A stretch of DNA of 64,000 nucleotides from Sequoia sempervirens (taxonomy: Eukaryota > Streptophyta > Pinopsida > Cupressales > Cupressaceae): contig VDFB02193867.1 in the NCBI GenBank assembly GCA_007258455.2, positions 564,694,591 to 564,758,590 of the forward strand. The letters run 5' to 3'. Below the pieces are notes generated by a model. That model searched no databases. It had not been told where the DNA came from and saw only the letters and a program-made list of their open reading frames with translations. The position numbers and the translations under genes were made by a program. Below, one piece after another: positions 24,006 to 35,569 of this stretch; the stretch's first letter is position 1, and each line of letters opens with the position of its first letter.

Positions 24006-24940
24006 CTCCGATGGTATTTACCAATGGAGGATCTACCAAATTAAATTTTGCAGGATCCGTGTGAGAATCATAGTTTCCAAAACTTTGCCCCACAACATAA
24101 AAACTATGGCCATGAAGGTGTATAGGATGATCCTCTATTGTAATAATTCTGGTATTTTGAAACACTATTTGCACATTGCTATTGAATTTCATAACTTTTA
24201 CTTTTGTTCCTAATTCAATTCCCCAAAGACTCAATGCCACACTTCCTGTGTAATCATATACTACTGGAGGATTATCAGGAAAATCTGTGGTAAACACTCC
24301 ATCTATACCAAAATAATAGGCCTGCAAAATAGAGATGTTTGGCTCAATGAATGAAATGTTATTAAAAGCTCCAGCAACTCTTCTGCCATAGGGAGTTGCA
24401 CATGAATTGTTTGGACAACTTATGAGTGCCACGCCATCTGTTATTAACATTTCTACATCAACAATCTGTGGTACTGATGGCGTTTGACTTCTCAGAAGAC
24501 TCCTACTGATTTTCTCAGTTATTAACATGTCCACATAAAAAATCAGTGGTATCGAGGGATTGAGACTTCTCAGATTGCTACTAAACTTGATTGCTGTTGC
24601 AGTATCATTAAATGCAGGAAGTCTAGGCAGCATAGGAACGGATGTATTACTGGAATCTTTGTATTGCAATATTCCAGTTGTTGTGGTGTTTACAAAATCA
24701 GTACCTAGAGGTTGGCTATTGTATACATGGGTAGCAATGTAAAAGAGCCCCGAATGTTGGCCAGTTGTAATGAGGACATCCATGGTGTTCCCTGGGTGTG
24801 TGAGCAATACATCAGTTGCATATGGTTTCGTATACTCGGCATCCACTGCCACAACAGTCATCAGGTGGTCAGCAATTTTGAAGAAGTATGAATGAAGCAT
24901 CACACTGTTTTCCCCCTCTCAACCAAAAACCTCGTAGTGT
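24006..24940 (-). pseudogene. Laccase exon 5, main part
   Basis: This covers the second and most of the third cupredoxin domains. It starts DTTRFLVERGKT (first residue split with exon 4). It then loses about 9-10 residues and the frame, giving TGA at 24900-24902. It re-enters as FFKIADHLMTVVAVDAEYTK and stays open to the Copia-2 boundary. It holds the copper motif HPIHLHGHSFYVVG (about 24070-24115) and the conserved DPAKFNLVDPP segment. Residues near 24440-24596 contain a 78-bp in-frame tandem duplication absent from normal laccases. The exon breaks after Asn-Thr-Ile-Gly, at the Val codon where Copia-2 inserted. Confidence 0.95.
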
Positions 24941-25036
24941 CTGCATTCACAATTGATTAATTGAATAATCATCTCTTCAAAACTATTATAACTTCAGATA
25001 TACTTTAAGAAATTATTTTTTCATTGATGCGAAAAC

Positions 25037-25165
25037 CATTTGCAGAGCAAGGGAAGAAGTCCCCTGGTTGGCCATTGATTGTGGATGCATTGGAATCAGC
25101 TGGTGCAGCTCCTGTTTGAATGGCACCAGCCAACATATCTTCTACGTTCGCATTCCACCATTCAC
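25037..25165 (-). pseudogene. Laccase exon 4
   Basis: A 129-bp exon that opens with GEWWNANVEDMLAGAI, includes the conserved TINGQPGDFFPCS region, and ends in a GTTTTC donor. The acceptor (CTATACAG) is preceded by a very strong poly-T tract on the minus strand (plus strand 25178-25196). It is open in all its length. It is separated from exon 5 by a 96-bp intron. Confidence 0.94.
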
Positions 25166-28100
25166 CTGTATAGCATACCCAAAAAAAAAAAAAAAATTAG
25201 ATCAAAATTTGCAATTGGGAGTTGGTATTCTTCGCTTTTGCTATTCTAATTATTCAAATGTTTTTCTTTTGAATTATGGATTCTCAGATTTTATGTTTTA
25301 ATTTGAATATTAGCTATTAGGTCAAAATTATGATAGTTATAAGGTACAAGTTACGATAGATTTAATTTCTATTTTTTTAATGTTTGTTTTTCTTTGTGTT
25401 TGATTTTTTAAATTTAAGTTTAAGTTTTACTAAAAATAATAATAATTTAACAATATTTTATTAAACTATCTTATTTTAAAAAAATATTTTATTTTTATTA
25501 TAACACATTTAATTTTATTTGTTAATTTGAACTAAGTATTAGATTTTTAAATTATTACAACATTTTTTATTACAATTATTTATCTGTAATTTCTTCAAGG
25601 AGGGTTAAGAGAAGCTTTCTATGTAGTTTGCTATTCTTTTTAAGAAACTTTGATCTACTATTGGTGTCTTTGGCTAGAGACCTTTGATTCTGTTTATTTT
25701 TTGTTGAAATTTCTACTCTTTTGGGCCTTTTGTGTTTGGGTCCAATGCCCTAAAAATGATGTTTATCTAATCAAAAGAATTTGTTTTATTACAACAAAAA
25801 TTGGATTAATTTGTTAATTTATTTTTATTTAAATTAATTATTAGATTTTTTAGCTATTAGATATATAAAATAGATAATATGAAAAATAAAATAGTAAAAA
25901 ATAAGAAAAAACACGTGGGGCCATAGCTTTGATCAAATAAATTTTGTTTCCACATTACCTATATGAAAATACTAACTACACCATGGATTTGTTCATTTTC
26001 AAAATGAAAAATAGCTAATTGATCTTATGACATGTGATAAACTATAGAAAGAAAAAATCTAGAATAATCAATTCTTGCAAAAAAAATATTTAGGCTAGGA
26101 AATCTTTGTCAAAAATCTCACATGATATATTTCCTTCTAATGTCTATTAAACCCTAAACATTTCACATAAGAAAAATCATTGAAGCTAGGAATCAAGTGG
26201 CATATTGTTACTATTAAGGTCATCAAGAGCTTCATGTAGCTATTAAAAAATCACCAAGCATGTAAGTCAATCAAACAACTCAAAGTGTGGTAGGTAGATT
26301 GGAATAGTTGGACCATGAGACCAATTATTTTAACATATACTTGCCATCCTGCACTTCACAATAATCATTGTATGAATATCTATCATTCATATAAGGAGAA
26401 ATTAGAAGAGAAAATTTTGTATAGCAACTTAATGATAAATATTACTTGCTAGAAAAAGTGTTATTGTAAACTAACACTTTCTTGACTCCTCAGAGGACTC
26501 ACCAATTATCTATGTAGCTATGATCTCCTTTGCCTCAATATTATGACCTAGAGGCTTGATGTTGAGGCCCAAAAGAACCTAAACCTTTCACACCATTATT
26601 GTAATAATTTCTCTTATTACCTATTTTGGTCAAACTATGCTCATTTTTTTATGAATTAAAAAATATAGAATTCTTAGGAGTTGGCAATGATGTCTTGGGT
26701 CATTGGGTAACCAAAGAAAATTGATAATTCTATACTTTGAATATTGTCACCTATAGCAAGTGTTCAGAAAATTAAGATAAATATCCCTCTAGGTAAGACG
26801 TTGGTCCCCTATATAAATTACAATGGAACATTTGAGGTAGATAGGTTGATGTTGACACAAACTCTCCTCTAGGGGTAACAAGAATAAAACCTATTCTATT
26901 ATGTTAGAATCTTGCTACGTTATTCACATGCATAGTTCCTATTGAGATAAGATGGTGAACTTGTTATAGTTCATGTTAAGTGTTTAATCATAGATAGGTA
27001 AACAACTATAAAATTAGTTTTACTGATTATTGGCAAGCTACAATACTATTTATCAAATGTTATGGTTTTGCATGTATGCTTGTCTAAGCATATTGATGGT
27101 ATGAACACAATTGCATATTATTTGGAGGAAAATTCACTATCCCAAGACTATCTAGAAGTAAGTTATTGGAGTGTGTATGATAGTTCAAGTGCACATGTGA
27201 TGTTATTGGAGTACATGTGGTGATGATAAGGTGTTAGTATGGGATTTTTACCTGATAGGTTTATTTTACCCACACAAGTTATTAACCTTTCTTAGGTGGA
27301 TTTAATTTTACCAGTAACTTGTAGTTTAGTAGAAACTAACTCCTAACTACCACCAATTTGTTGAGAATTTTGAACAAACCTTTCCCTCCAAAACTTGGAA
27401 TTTGGTTTTCTCATTTCTCCTATATATTCACCTCATTTCCTTATTGCAAACAAATCAAATCAACCTACAATCTCTTGTATTTGGTTTTTCTTCGATACTG
27501 GTATTTTGCTCAAATTTATTGGCTTCATTTTCACTAGGAAAATGGTGATGTTCAATGGGATGCTCAAAGATACCATACATAGTTAGAAGCAATCATGTGT
27601 TTGTCTCTACTATCATAATCCATAGTTGGTGTTTGGTCATAATGCAAGAAGAAATATATATGATTTCATTGAAATTATCAATAGCCTTTGATCAAGTATG
27701 TTTTGTAGTAACTATTTATGTGTAGCAATTATCCACATGGAGATGTCCTTTTTCATATAAACTATATTATGCTGATGTCATGGTACAATCATGATTTGGT
27801 TGTATGATTTATGATATTCTACATGGAAGTTAGACAGTTAAGATGGTTGGATTTTCATAAGAACATATTGACAATTATATCTACTTGATTGTATGAATGG
27901 ATTAAGTCTATAGATTAAGATATTATATAGAAAATAATTATTGTATTGGATGTTATTTCCTATTAATATAATTTTTACTATCATTTTGGTAGTGGTTTTC
28001 TTCTCATAAGGGTTTCCCATGTACATCTATGTTTCATGTTTATTTTTAGTTTGCACACACTTTTATGTGCTTTGTATTGTGACAAGTGAATTGGTATAAA

Positions 28101-30036
28101 AAATATAATTGGATTTCATCACATAATATTATGGTGTTCTAATGTCCTATTCTATAAATGAACTATAATTAAGATTAAACTCCCAACATGTTCAACACAA
28201 ACAATAGGGCCTGGAGAGATCATAATGTAGCTAAGAAGGGGCCATAGAGAAAAGGGACAGTTAGGAAACTCACCCAAATAGTGACTCAACATACATGCCC
28301 CTCAAAGAAAACAAAGTGTTGGTCTAGATAGGAAAACCAAAAAAGTGTTGTGAATATACCGAGGGAAATGTTAAAAAATAGAGCACTCATAAACTTAACA
28401 TCTAAGAAATAGAAAAAGGGAAGAAACCCAATAATATTTTTTACTACTTCCACATAAACCCCATGATGGATTTAGGTGGAACTAATCCAACTCTTTAACA
28501 TTTTTTTGGAGGAAATTCTACCAAAAAGTATCTAATGAAAGTGAAGTTTTCAAACCATTTACATGCATTATCAAAATATTAAAGATTAAAAAAAATAAGC
28601 ACAAAGATTTACCTCATGAACTACTTTTGGCACACAGTTTTGAGGGTGCTTTGATGGTGCCATTATCTTGCACATCTAAGCTAGTGATCCCAAGAAAAAA
28701 TATTAAGCCACTAAAATTGGTGGTCATTTTAATTAATAAAAACTATCTAAAGATGATAATTTCTTTTCAAAACACTACAATAAATGTGAAGGATATTACT
28801 ACTAACTACAATATGAAAGAAGGATGAAAAAAACATGAGAATGACAATAGCAAAAACATACAAAGAAACAAAATAAAAATAAAAATAAAACTCAGACAAA
28901 CAAAAGTTGCCTATAATTACATTACTATCATAAAAGATATTTTTACTTAAATAATATATTATATTAAATAGTACAATAAATATTTAAGGTTTAATAATAA
29001 AATTCATATATTGATTAGCCCGAACGGGTAGTAGAGTTGGTTTGAGCAGTGGGTTTGCTCCCCATTGGTCTCGGGTTCGACTTCACTCCCGGGTTTAAGA
29101 GGTGGGACTACATGCGGACAGCAGATTTCACCCGCAAGGGACTAGTCTCATCCTAACTAGATTGTTAGGCTGGATTGTGAAGACACCCTTGTTATATCAA
29201 AAAAAAATTAAAAAAAATCATTATAACCTTTAAGCTATACAAAGGTTAGAACCCATCTTACATATAATCTAATCAAGGTCAAAGCTCTATGGAGTGTCTA
29301 CGTAATCTTTAGTTGATTCATACACTAACCAAATAAATCAAACTAAAAACATTTTAGGCAACATTTTACGCCAAAAATATTAGATAGATGACGATGGCAG
29401 CAAGTAAGAATTCGTCAACTTAGCTCATGCATAGGTAGATGTTTGACGTAGTCTGTATTACGTGGGAGTGAGACAATTTTGGTTTCTTCGGCTTTTGATG
29501 TAAGATAAATTTGAGGGATTGAATTTTGGGAAGAAATTATCCCTTAAAAAAGGAAAAGGTAATAAGAACACCCTCGTTTTCTTGTTCACTGCTGAATATT
29601 TTTATTTGAACTTGGTTCCATGCATTTCTACCACCCATAGTTTTTTCTGTATACTGTATACTTATCTTTCTAATTAAAAATATAATATGTACCTTATTCA
29701 TCATTTTTAAAAAATACTTTAGAGAAATGTTACAGATATGTAGAGTGTATCCATGAAACTCTTTAATAACAGATTCATTAAACATTGAGTTGTAAGAAAC
29801 ACAGATCGCATTCCATGGACAAATTTACTAAACAATGGCTTGAAAGAAACACTGATCACCCATTCCAAGGGATCACTAAGCAAGCAAAGTTGCCACAGAT
29901 CCAAATTAAAGCAGCAGCCCTATAAAAATAGTCTGCGTCGAAAAGATTCAGCATGGCTTAGATTAGACAGATCTTTTACACAACATTCTTCTAAGAATTT
30001 CAGGATAAGGGAGTTGAGTGGGAAAGAGCGACCTAC
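25166..30036 (-). other. Laccase intron 3, expanded to 4.9 kb
   Basis: A long AT-rich intron between exons 3 and 4 with good terminal splice sites (GTAGGT...poly-T...CTATACAG). Apart from the SINE at 29018-29218 I recognise nothing in it, and no frame codes for a known domain. The other measurable introns (1, 2 and 4) are only 82-96 bp, so this one has grown by insertion or expansion. Confidence 0.7.
29018..29218 (+). mobile_element. tRNA-derived SINE in laccase intron 3
   Basis: The sequence has an RNA polymerase III A box (TAGTAGAGTTGG, 29029-29040, a full match to TRGYNNARNNGG) and a B box (GGTTCGACTTC, 29074-29084, one mismatch to GGTTCGANTCC), 33 bp apart as in tRNA genes. A GC-richer tRNA-unrelated body follows, then an A-rich tail from 29199. 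It contrasts with the AT-rich intron around it. It is antisense to the laccase. I see no clear target duplication. It is not a functional tRNA gene because the acceptor and anticodon arms do not fold properly. Confidence 0.75.
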
Positions 30037-30170
30037 CTAAAATAATAAGAATCTCAGCATCTGGTTTGGGAAAAGGATAATCAACTCCAAGCCGGGGTAG
30101 AATAACCAAAGCTCCATGCACAGTAGCTCTCAGATATGTGATATGCGCATGCCACCACAGCGTCCCTTCC
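30037..30170 (-). pseudogene. Laccase exon 3, 3' part
   Basis: The downstream part of exon 3 resumes at the Gln-Glu-Gly-Thr of the same motif, then [17 protein letters not shown] with the second copper motif (HAH), and ends [11 protein letters not shown] at a GTAGGT donor. With the 5' part it totals 245 bp, the conserved length of this exon in plant laccases, and the phases match exons 2 and 4. The coding sequence of this exon is therefore intact apart from the insertion. Confidence 0.94.
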
Positions 30171-30173
30171 TGT

Positions 30174-30496
30174 TGTAGAAGAAACAGTGACTAAAAAGCA
30201 ACAAAACAGGCGAAAACAGAGCAGATAAGAAAACAATATGCTACAGCGTACAAAATATGTCTTTATTATTGATCCATCTGATATTACAATAGCCTCTGTA
30301 TATATAAACAAAAAGAGGCGGTTTAGAAACTTGGAGTACACGGAAAGACTAAATTGAAATAAACTTAGACTATAAATGGTGAAGAAGCTAGTTGCTCAGG
30401 CGGTGGAGAAGATCAAATTGTAGGCGGTTGAGAACTCTCCAGAAAAGACAGAAAGATTCCAACCCAGCGGTGATTAATTACTTTTTTTCTAATACT
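30174..30496 (-). repeat. Copia-3 3' LTR
   Basis: The full-length LTR. Its first dinucleotide in element orientation is AG where the 5' LTR has TG, so that terminus has mutated. A TATATA stretch near 30298-30306 could be the promoter. Confidence 0.9.
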
Positions 30497-30579
30497 CCCC
30501 CTTAATTATGAACCGCTGGGGATATTCAAAAAAAAATTTATCAAACTTCTCCTGTGCTGTAATGATCAAAAACTCCTAG

Positions 30580-33500
30580 ACAGCTCCGCAAATACTGAAA
30601 TGTTTCTTTTACCAATGGCTTTGTCAATATGTCAGCAAACTGATTTTGTGATCTGCAATATTCCAAACAAATTTCTTTGTTGTTTACCAATTCCCTGATA
30701 AAATGGTAACGGGTGTCTAGTGTTTGGTTCTTTTATGAAAAACATGATTTTTTGATAAAGCAATGGCTGAATTGCTGTTACAGAAAATCTGAGTCGCTTC
30801 TTGTTGAGGATGCATCAAATCACTCAACATTCGTCTCATCCATAGAGCTTGGCATGTTGCATTTGTTGCTGCTACATATTCAGCTTCCGCTAAAGAAAGA
30901 GTAACAATGGGTTGTTTTTTGACGTCCATGATACAACACCTGTACCAAAATGGAATGCGTAACCTGAGGTGCTTTTTCTGTCATCAACGCTGCCAGCACA
31001 ATCATTGTCTGTGTATCCAATTAGCTTGAATTCATCTGAAGTAGAATACATAATTCCAAAATTCTTTGTACAACTAACATATCTTGGAATTCTTTTACCA
31101 GTCTGCCAATGAGAGTCTTTTGGAGACTCCATAAATCTTGAAATCAGACCTACACTGTACATAATGTCAGGTCTCGTGGCCGTCAAATACATTAGACTCC
31201 CAACTAACATTTTAAATAGTGTAGGATCAACACTTGATCCATCATCCTCTTGGCTTAACTTCAAATTTGTCATAACTGGTGTTGGGGCTGCCTTACAATT
31301 CAGCATATTAAATCTTTTCAAGACTTCACCAGCATATTTAGATTGCGAAATAAAAATTCCAGCATTAGATTGATGGACTTGGATGCCCAAGAAATATTTC
31401 ATAAGCCCCAAATCCATCATTTCAAATTTACTTTTCATTGCTGTCTTAAAAGAATCTATAGAAAGATTACCAGTGAATATCAAATCATCCACATATAGAC
31501 TCACAATTAAAATTTTACCTTGCTCATTGATTTTGATATACAAGGTAGGCTCACTGCTGCTTCTTTGAAATCCATTTTGAATCATATAAGAGTCAATCCA
31601 ACTGTACCAAGCTCTCGGAGCTTGTTTAAGTCCATACAATGCTTTCTTCAACCTGTACACCTTGCCTTCATGACCCGGGATTTCATAACCTTGTGGTTGT
31701 TTCACATATACTTCCTCTTCAAGGAATCCATTTAAAAATGCAAACATTACATCCATTTGATAAGTAGGCCATCTATTTTGTGTTGCAATGGCTAACACTA
31801 TCCTTATTGTATCCAATCGTGCAATAGGAGCAAAAGTTTCTTTGTAATCAACTCCTGGTTGTTGTGTGAAACCTCTAGCTACTAACCTTGCCTTGTGCTT
31901 CTGCACTTTTCCACTAGCACTATGTTTGGTTTTGTAAATCCATTTCACACTAATCACATCTTTTCCTTTAGGAAAATCCACAAACTCCCATGTGTGATTC
32001 TTTTCAATAGCATTAATTTCTTCATCCATGGCTTGAGCCCATGTTTCTTCTTTTATAGCTTCTTCAAATGATAATGGATCAGCAACTTGAGAAAGTAAAG
32101 CAAATAATGAATTAGTTGTATCAACATTATATAACTCACTTAAACTCCTTGTTTTGTATGGTAGCATGCTTGTCAAAGTTGGATTTGAAGAAGCACTATT
32201 GTTCACTAAGTTTGATGGACTTGCTCCAAGTATTCCAGCTGAAGGAGTTGCTGGAGTTTGTTGTGGTGTTTGCCGCACCCTTGAAGATCTCCTTGTTGTA
32301 GATGAAGGAATAGCTTGGGCTACAACTTGTGATGTTTGTGTAAGCGTGGGCGGAATTGTATAAGTTGTACCTTGAGGTGCAAATACCTCATCCGCCATAT
32401 CATCATGTGAGGCAGCTAAAACTATGCTCACACTCTTATCTATACTTCCATCCCATACTTCTTCTTCCACAAATTGAACATCTCTGTTGATTATGACTTC
32501 CTTTGTAATTGAATTAAACAACTTGTATGCTTTTGTATCCTCTGTAACCAACAAAAATGCACTTTTCACTTTTATTGTCCAACTTCTTTCTTAGCTCATC
32601 AAGTACATGAGCATATGCCACACAACCAAATACTTTAAAATGAGAAACACTGTGTTTCATGCCGGTCCATGCCTCTTGAGGAATTCTATTTTTTATTTCG
32701 TTGGACATCTATTTATTATATAAACAACAATTGCTACTGCCTCAACCCAATACTCTTTTGGTAGATGCTTTGCTATCAACATGCTTCGGGCCATTTCCAT
32801 TATGGTTCGGTTTTTCCTATCAGCCACACTATTTTGTTGTGGTGTGTAACTGGCTGTAAATTGTTTATGAATACCATGCTTCTTACAGAAATTCAAAAAT
32901 TCATTAGAAATGCATTCACCTCCTCTGTCTATTCTTAAAACTTTAATATAGTAACCGCTTTGCTTTTCCACAAGAGCTTTAAACTATTGAAAGTAACAAA
33001 ATGTATCAGACTTGTGTCTAAGAAAATAAACCCATGTTTTTCTTGTGAAATCATCAATGAATGTCAGAAAATATGAGCAACCTCCAATGGACGGTGTTTG
33101 CATTTGACCACATAAATTTGAGTGCACAATTTCTAGAGGTGCTCTTGCTCTAATTGATTTACCAACAGGGAAAAATTCTATGTGCTACTTTCCCAATATA
33201 CATCCTTCACATATTCTCTCTGGTTTTTGTATCAAAGGAAAACCTTTCACCATGTTTTTCCTATGCAACAAATTTAATCCACCAAAATTTAAATACCCAA
33301 ATCTGAAATACCAAAGCTATGATTCATCTTTGACAATTGATTGAAATGCATATTGCATTTCTGCAATATTGTCTTGTTGTTTGGAGCTAGATTGAACAAA
33401 TCCAGTGCTTGTTTGTATTGTTGTTTCACATTGTGCCAAATCTTCAGACTATGTGCTAGCTTTTAAATCTGAATGTTCTACCTTAAACACAGTTTCAGAT

Positions 33501-33640
33501 TATGTATCATTTGATTTACAAACAACTTGAGTTGTTTTGTTCTTCAAGTCAGGTTTGATTATCAATGGAAACATTCTATTACTTGTCATTTGCACTCTTG
33601 CAATCAGTTGGTTGCTAGGCAATATATCCAAGATCATAGT
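30580..33640 (-). pseudogene. Copia-3 integrase, RT and RNase H
   Basis: Integrase fragments lie at about 33330-32514: RIDRGGECISNEF, then YTPQQNSVADRKNRTIMEMA, then FKVFGCVAYAHV, with frame breaks near 32700 and 32985. A long frame 32569-30890 covers the end of integrase, RT (YQMDVMFAFLNGFLEEEVYV, YGLKQAPRAWY, SLYVDDLIFTG) and most of RNase H. A frameshift near 30925 moves the rest to 30929-30717 (EAEYVAATNATCQALWMRR). A 559-codon open frame is the longest in the window, so RT decayed little, but upstream breaks prevent its translation from gag-pol. Confidence 0.9.
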
Positions 33641-34938
33641 CTATGTATTCTCCATGTAAACTCTATAACCCTTCTGGATCAATTGACCAATATTCATTAA
33701 ATTATGTTTCAAACCATCAACATAATACACATCATGAATAACCTTCTGCTTCCCCTTGTTAGTTAAAATATCAATTGTACCTTTGCCTAATACAGTCACT
33801 TTGTTATTGTTCCCAAGAGTAACCTCAATTTGCACTGACTCATCCAAACTAGAAAATAAATCCACATTTCCAGTCATACGATTACTACACCTTGAATTCA
33901 AATACCAAATATCACAGGGACTTTCTTGAACAATGTTACATTCATTAGGGGAACGAGTAGGAACTGCTTTAGCAATCCTAGTACTTGCCATGAACATAGA
34001 ACTTGTTGGTGTACTCCTAGATTGATTTTGACTTTGATTTTGTTTTAGATTATTCTGATCATATTGTCTCTTCCTACACTCATTTGCATAATTCCCAAGT
34101 TTCTTACAATAGTGACATTGAATATTAGATTTCTCAAATCTATGACCACTTGAGTGGCTAAAATTCTGAGTTTGAACTCTTCCAGCAATATTTGCAGGAC
34201 TGTTGTTGCGTCCTCCTCTAGTGGAACTCCTTCTAGAACTGAACTTATGCCTTCCTCTACCATGGCTTATAAAAGCTTGAGATGAAAATGCATTTTCCAA
34301 AGAGATATGTGACCTATTCAACCTATATTCATGATTTATCAGTGAGGCATGCAAGTCATCAACACTAAATTGACTCATGTCTTTTGTTTCTCTAAGGTCA
34401 CAACAAGAGGATCAAATTTTGAAGGGAGGCTTCTAAGTACTTTTTCAACAACCTTCCTATCTTCAACAACCTCTCCATGGGATTTCATTTGATTGACCAA
34501 ACCAACAACATGGTTGAAAATATTCTACAAAATCTGACTCTTTCATTAATAAGTTTTCAAACTCTCTTCTGAGCAATTGTAATTTTATAGTTTTAACCTT
34601 GTCCATACCTTGGTAATCCACCTACAAGGTGTCCCATGCCTCCTTTGCTTGCTTTGCTGCTGCTACTCTTGGGAGTATGCTTTCATGCATCACCTGATGA
34701 ATGTAGAAGAGTGTTTTTCCATCTTTCTTCCTTTGCTCCTTCAAAGTGTCTTCTCAGCTTGTGAGAGTGCATTGAATGTTGCAGCATCTAGGGGTTCTAT
34801 ATATCCATTCTCCACAATTTCCCATACATCTTGTGATCTAAATAGGGCTTTCATGGTCAATGACCAATATTCATAATTCTTGCCAGTAATTGAAGGAGTC
34901 TATAGACTAGATAAAGTAGCACCAGAAGAAGAAGCCAT
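33641..34938 (-). pseudogene. Copia-3 gag and protease
   Basis: Gag starts at ATG 34938 (MASSSGATLSS) 43 nt inside the primer site, with an in-frame stop soon after. The open part 34378-33641 has a basic Arg/Ser/Gly linker and a CCHC zinc knuckle (CHYCKKLGNYANEC, with Asn where His is expected). The protease region reads YLNSRCSNRMTGN where related elements have L-D-S-G-C-S-N-H-M-T-G. The catalytic Asp is Asn and the Gly is Arg, so the protease is dead. Confidence 0.85.
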
Positions 34939-34995
34939 TGATATAAATTAGAGTTGAATCAACAGAGAATAGATAACCAGGCTTTGATACCAATT

Positions 34996-35128
34996 TGTAG
35001 AAGAAACAGACACTAGAAAGCAACAAAACAGGGGAAAACAAAGCAGATAAGAAAATAATATGCTATAGCATACAAAAAGACAAAAAGATTCCAACCCAGC
35101 AGTGATTAATTACTCTTTTTCTAATACA
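34996..35128 (-). repeat. Copia-3 5' LTR with internal deletion
   Basis: Matches both ends of the 3' LTR but misses the middle of about 190 bp, including the TATATA stretch. The promoter LTR is therefore disabled. Confidence 0.9.
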
Positions 35129-35239
35129 TGTCCCGTGATGGTAAAATTGTAGGTAAATTTATTCTGAGGGGTAATGGGACACTGCATTACGTAGGGCATT
35201 CCCTCTACCCAACAAGATTTGAGTTGTTTCACCCCATGC
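35129..35239 (-). pseudogene. Laccase exon 3, 5' part, cut by Copia-3
   Basis: The upstream part of exon 3 begins at a TTTGCAG acceptor and completes HWHG with the previous exon. It includes the conserved CPITPQ and YNFTITG segments. It breaks off at the Gln codon of the ITGQEGT motif, where Copia-3 begins. The target sequence TGT (plus strand 35129-35131) is repeated on the other side at 30171-30173. Confidence 0.93.
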
Positions 35240-35335
35240 CTGCAAAATCATAAACAGTAAAAACCTCTACCATAATTTTATTATTAAGCCAAACTTGAAT
35301 AGATGAAAATTTGAACATTCTTGAGTCTTTATTAC

Positions 35336-35487
35336 CAGTGTATAGTAACATTATATGGTGCATTGTTCTCCACTTCAACGACTAGATTATCGCCTTTGTG
35401 AACGGTTATAGTCGGGCCAGGAAGCTATCCATTGACTATTACAACCATATGAGTGCTACACAATTTAGTCACATTCTGTGTTCCAAT
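35336..35487 (-). pseudogene. Laccase exon 2 with in-frame stop
   Basis: A 152-bp exon, phase 0 to 2, that encodes the first cupredoxin strand region. It shows NVTKLC near its start, LPGPTI, and NVTIHW at the end, where the first half of the HWHG copper motif falls. Codon 21 is TAG (35425-35427), where laccases have Gln or Lys in the VNG(Q/K)-PGPT motif, so a single C-to-T or A-to-T change would explain it. Splice sites are good: TTACAG acceptor and GTAATA donor. It is separated from exon 3 by a 96-bp intron. Confidence 0.92.
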
Positions 35488-35569
35488 CTGTAACACGGTT
35501 AAAAATACAACTTAGACCTCAGGCTTAACATAATGCTTAGACTTTACTAGTTTATTTAAAACTGCTCAC

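Larger units (their letters stand above)
30174..35128 (-). mobile_element. Copia-3: Copia retrotransposon inserted in laccase exon 3
   Basis: A 4955-bp element on the minus strand, the same sense as the laccase. In element orientation its LTR begins TGTATTAG and ends TTCTACA. The 3' LTR (30174-30496) is 323 bp. The 5' LTR (34996-35128) is only 133 bp, having lost about 190 bp from its middle. The primer site TGGTATCAAAGC (tRNA-Met type) is at 34981-34992 on the minus strand, and the purine tract AATTAAGGGGGAG lies beside the 3' LTR (about 30497-30509). Flanks share only TGT (30171-30173 and 35129-35131), shorter than the usual 5-bp duplication. Proteins are related to those of Copia-2. Confidence 0.95.

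Noticed and set aside
29018..29090. A tRNA gene
   Set aside because: Only the A and B boxes fit. The acceptor stem and anticodon arm do not pair, and a SINE body and A tail follow.
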